Assembly: GCF_004358095.2 (NCBI RefSeq)
Contig: NZ_SMZJ02000001.1
Coordinates: 62,001 to 126,000, forward strand
Reading direction: 5' to 3'
DNA: 64,000 nucleotides
DNA from: Seonamhaeicola sediminis
GTDB lineage: Bacteria > Bacteroidota > Bacteroidia > Flavobacteriales > Flavobacteriaceae
Each line of letters starts with the position of its first letter. The stretch's first letter is position 1. Under the pieces are notes generated by a model. That model ran no database searches and had not been told where the DNA came from. It worked only from the letters and a program-made list of their open reading frames with translations. Shown here in pieces: positions 63,839 through 64,000 of this stretch. The position numbers and the translations under genes were made by a program.

Positions 63839-64000
63839 AACTCTTTTTATCTCCTAAACGTTTTGCAGGATTACCTACATAAACACTCCATTCTTCTGTA
63901 CTTTGCTTTGTTAAGCATGCACCCATAGCAACTAAAGTACCTTTACTAATAGTTGAATAATCTCTAATTGTAGCATTTACTCCAAAAAAACAATGAGATT
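63825..64000 (-). CDS. Hexapeptide-repeat O-acetyltransferase, N-terminus beyond the window
   Basis: The minus strand is open from the right edge to a TAA at 63825. It encodes the end of a left-handed beta-helix: FFGVNATIRDYSTISKGTLV, then VAMGACLTKQSTEEWSVYVG and NPAKRLGDKK. The GNPAKRLG ending is typical of NeuD/WbbJ-type sugar acetyltransferases. The 5' end and active-site His are outside the window. It overlaps the propeller gene by 14 bp, so the two are co-translated. Confidence 0.85.
   Translation of the reverse strand, partial: SHCFFGVNATIRDYSTISKGTLVAMGACLTKQSTEEWSVYVGNPAKRLGDKKSYDLY

Noticed and set aside
36529-64000. Prophage or integrative element
   Set aside because: No integrase, transposase, tRNA edge or phage structural gene is present.

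Overview
The window looks like chromosomal DNA from a marine-type member of the Flavobacteriaceae (phylum Bacteroidota). The supporting signs are low-GC DNA, TAnnTTTG-type -7 promoter boxes, a secreted protein with a type IX secretion (T9SS) C-terminal sorting domain, a PorV/PorQ-family outer-membrane protein, TonB-linked outer-membrane proteins, the long Bacteroidota form of NusB followed by a DUF1573 lipoprotein and YajC, and a PUR-alpha-like DUF3276 protein. The genus cannot be fixed from the sequence alone. No rRNA, tRNA, CRISPR array, prophage or complete insertion sequence was found.

Region 1 (1-28.1 kb) is ordinary core genome. It holds a TonB-linked outer-membrane barrel cut by the left edge, a FecA-like siderophore receptor, HMG-CoA lyase, a spondin-domain T9SS cargo protein, pyrD, pepT, cysteine synthase, the nusB-DUF1573-yajC operon, an ABC exporter half, DUF3276, a csaA-symporter-acyltransferase operon, a redoxin, a GNAT/YfiT pair, a cyclophilin-FKBP fusion, and recQ divergent from kdsD-tatC-lptB. 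It ends with pssA-DUF808 and a PorV-like/DUF4105 pair. Good intrinsic terminators lie at 4.13, 9.48, 13.87 and 17.82 kb.

Region 2 (28.1-64 kb, running off the right edge) is one large polysaccharide biosynthesis locus, read almost entirely on the minus strand. Its left end carries the priming phosphoglycosyltransferase and a nucleotide-sugar epimerase. It then holds about 18 glycosyltransferases, an O-antigen polymerase/ligase-like membrane protein, a transglutaminase-like protein, two FkbM methyltransferases, two asparagine-synthase-type enzymes (one without its glutaminase half), a pyruvyltransferase, two beta-propeller proteins, two hexapeptide O-acetyltransferases and a membrane acyltransferase 3. 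The acyltransferase 3 gene is broken by a single in-frame stop. No flippase or export genes (wzx, wza, wzc) are present, so they should lie outside the window. Base composition changes from gene to gene, and the blocks near 48-55 kb and 58.5-64 kb are visibly the most AT-rich. This fits mosaic assembly by gene transfer.

The most unusual feature is the set of short palindromic repeats in the intergenic gaps of region 2 (35.4-36.5, 39.1-39.5, 44.2-44.6, 45.8-46.1 and 56.5-56.7 kb). The outer motifs are conserved, while the central hairpins differ in sequence and keep their base pairing. The largest array has twelve copies and encloses a lone plus-strand GIY-YIG nuclease gene.

The locus probably builds a decorated, variable surface polysaccharide carrying pyruvyl, acetyl, methyl and possibly amide groups. 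The repeats may help shuffle or insulate its gene cassettes; that role is inference.
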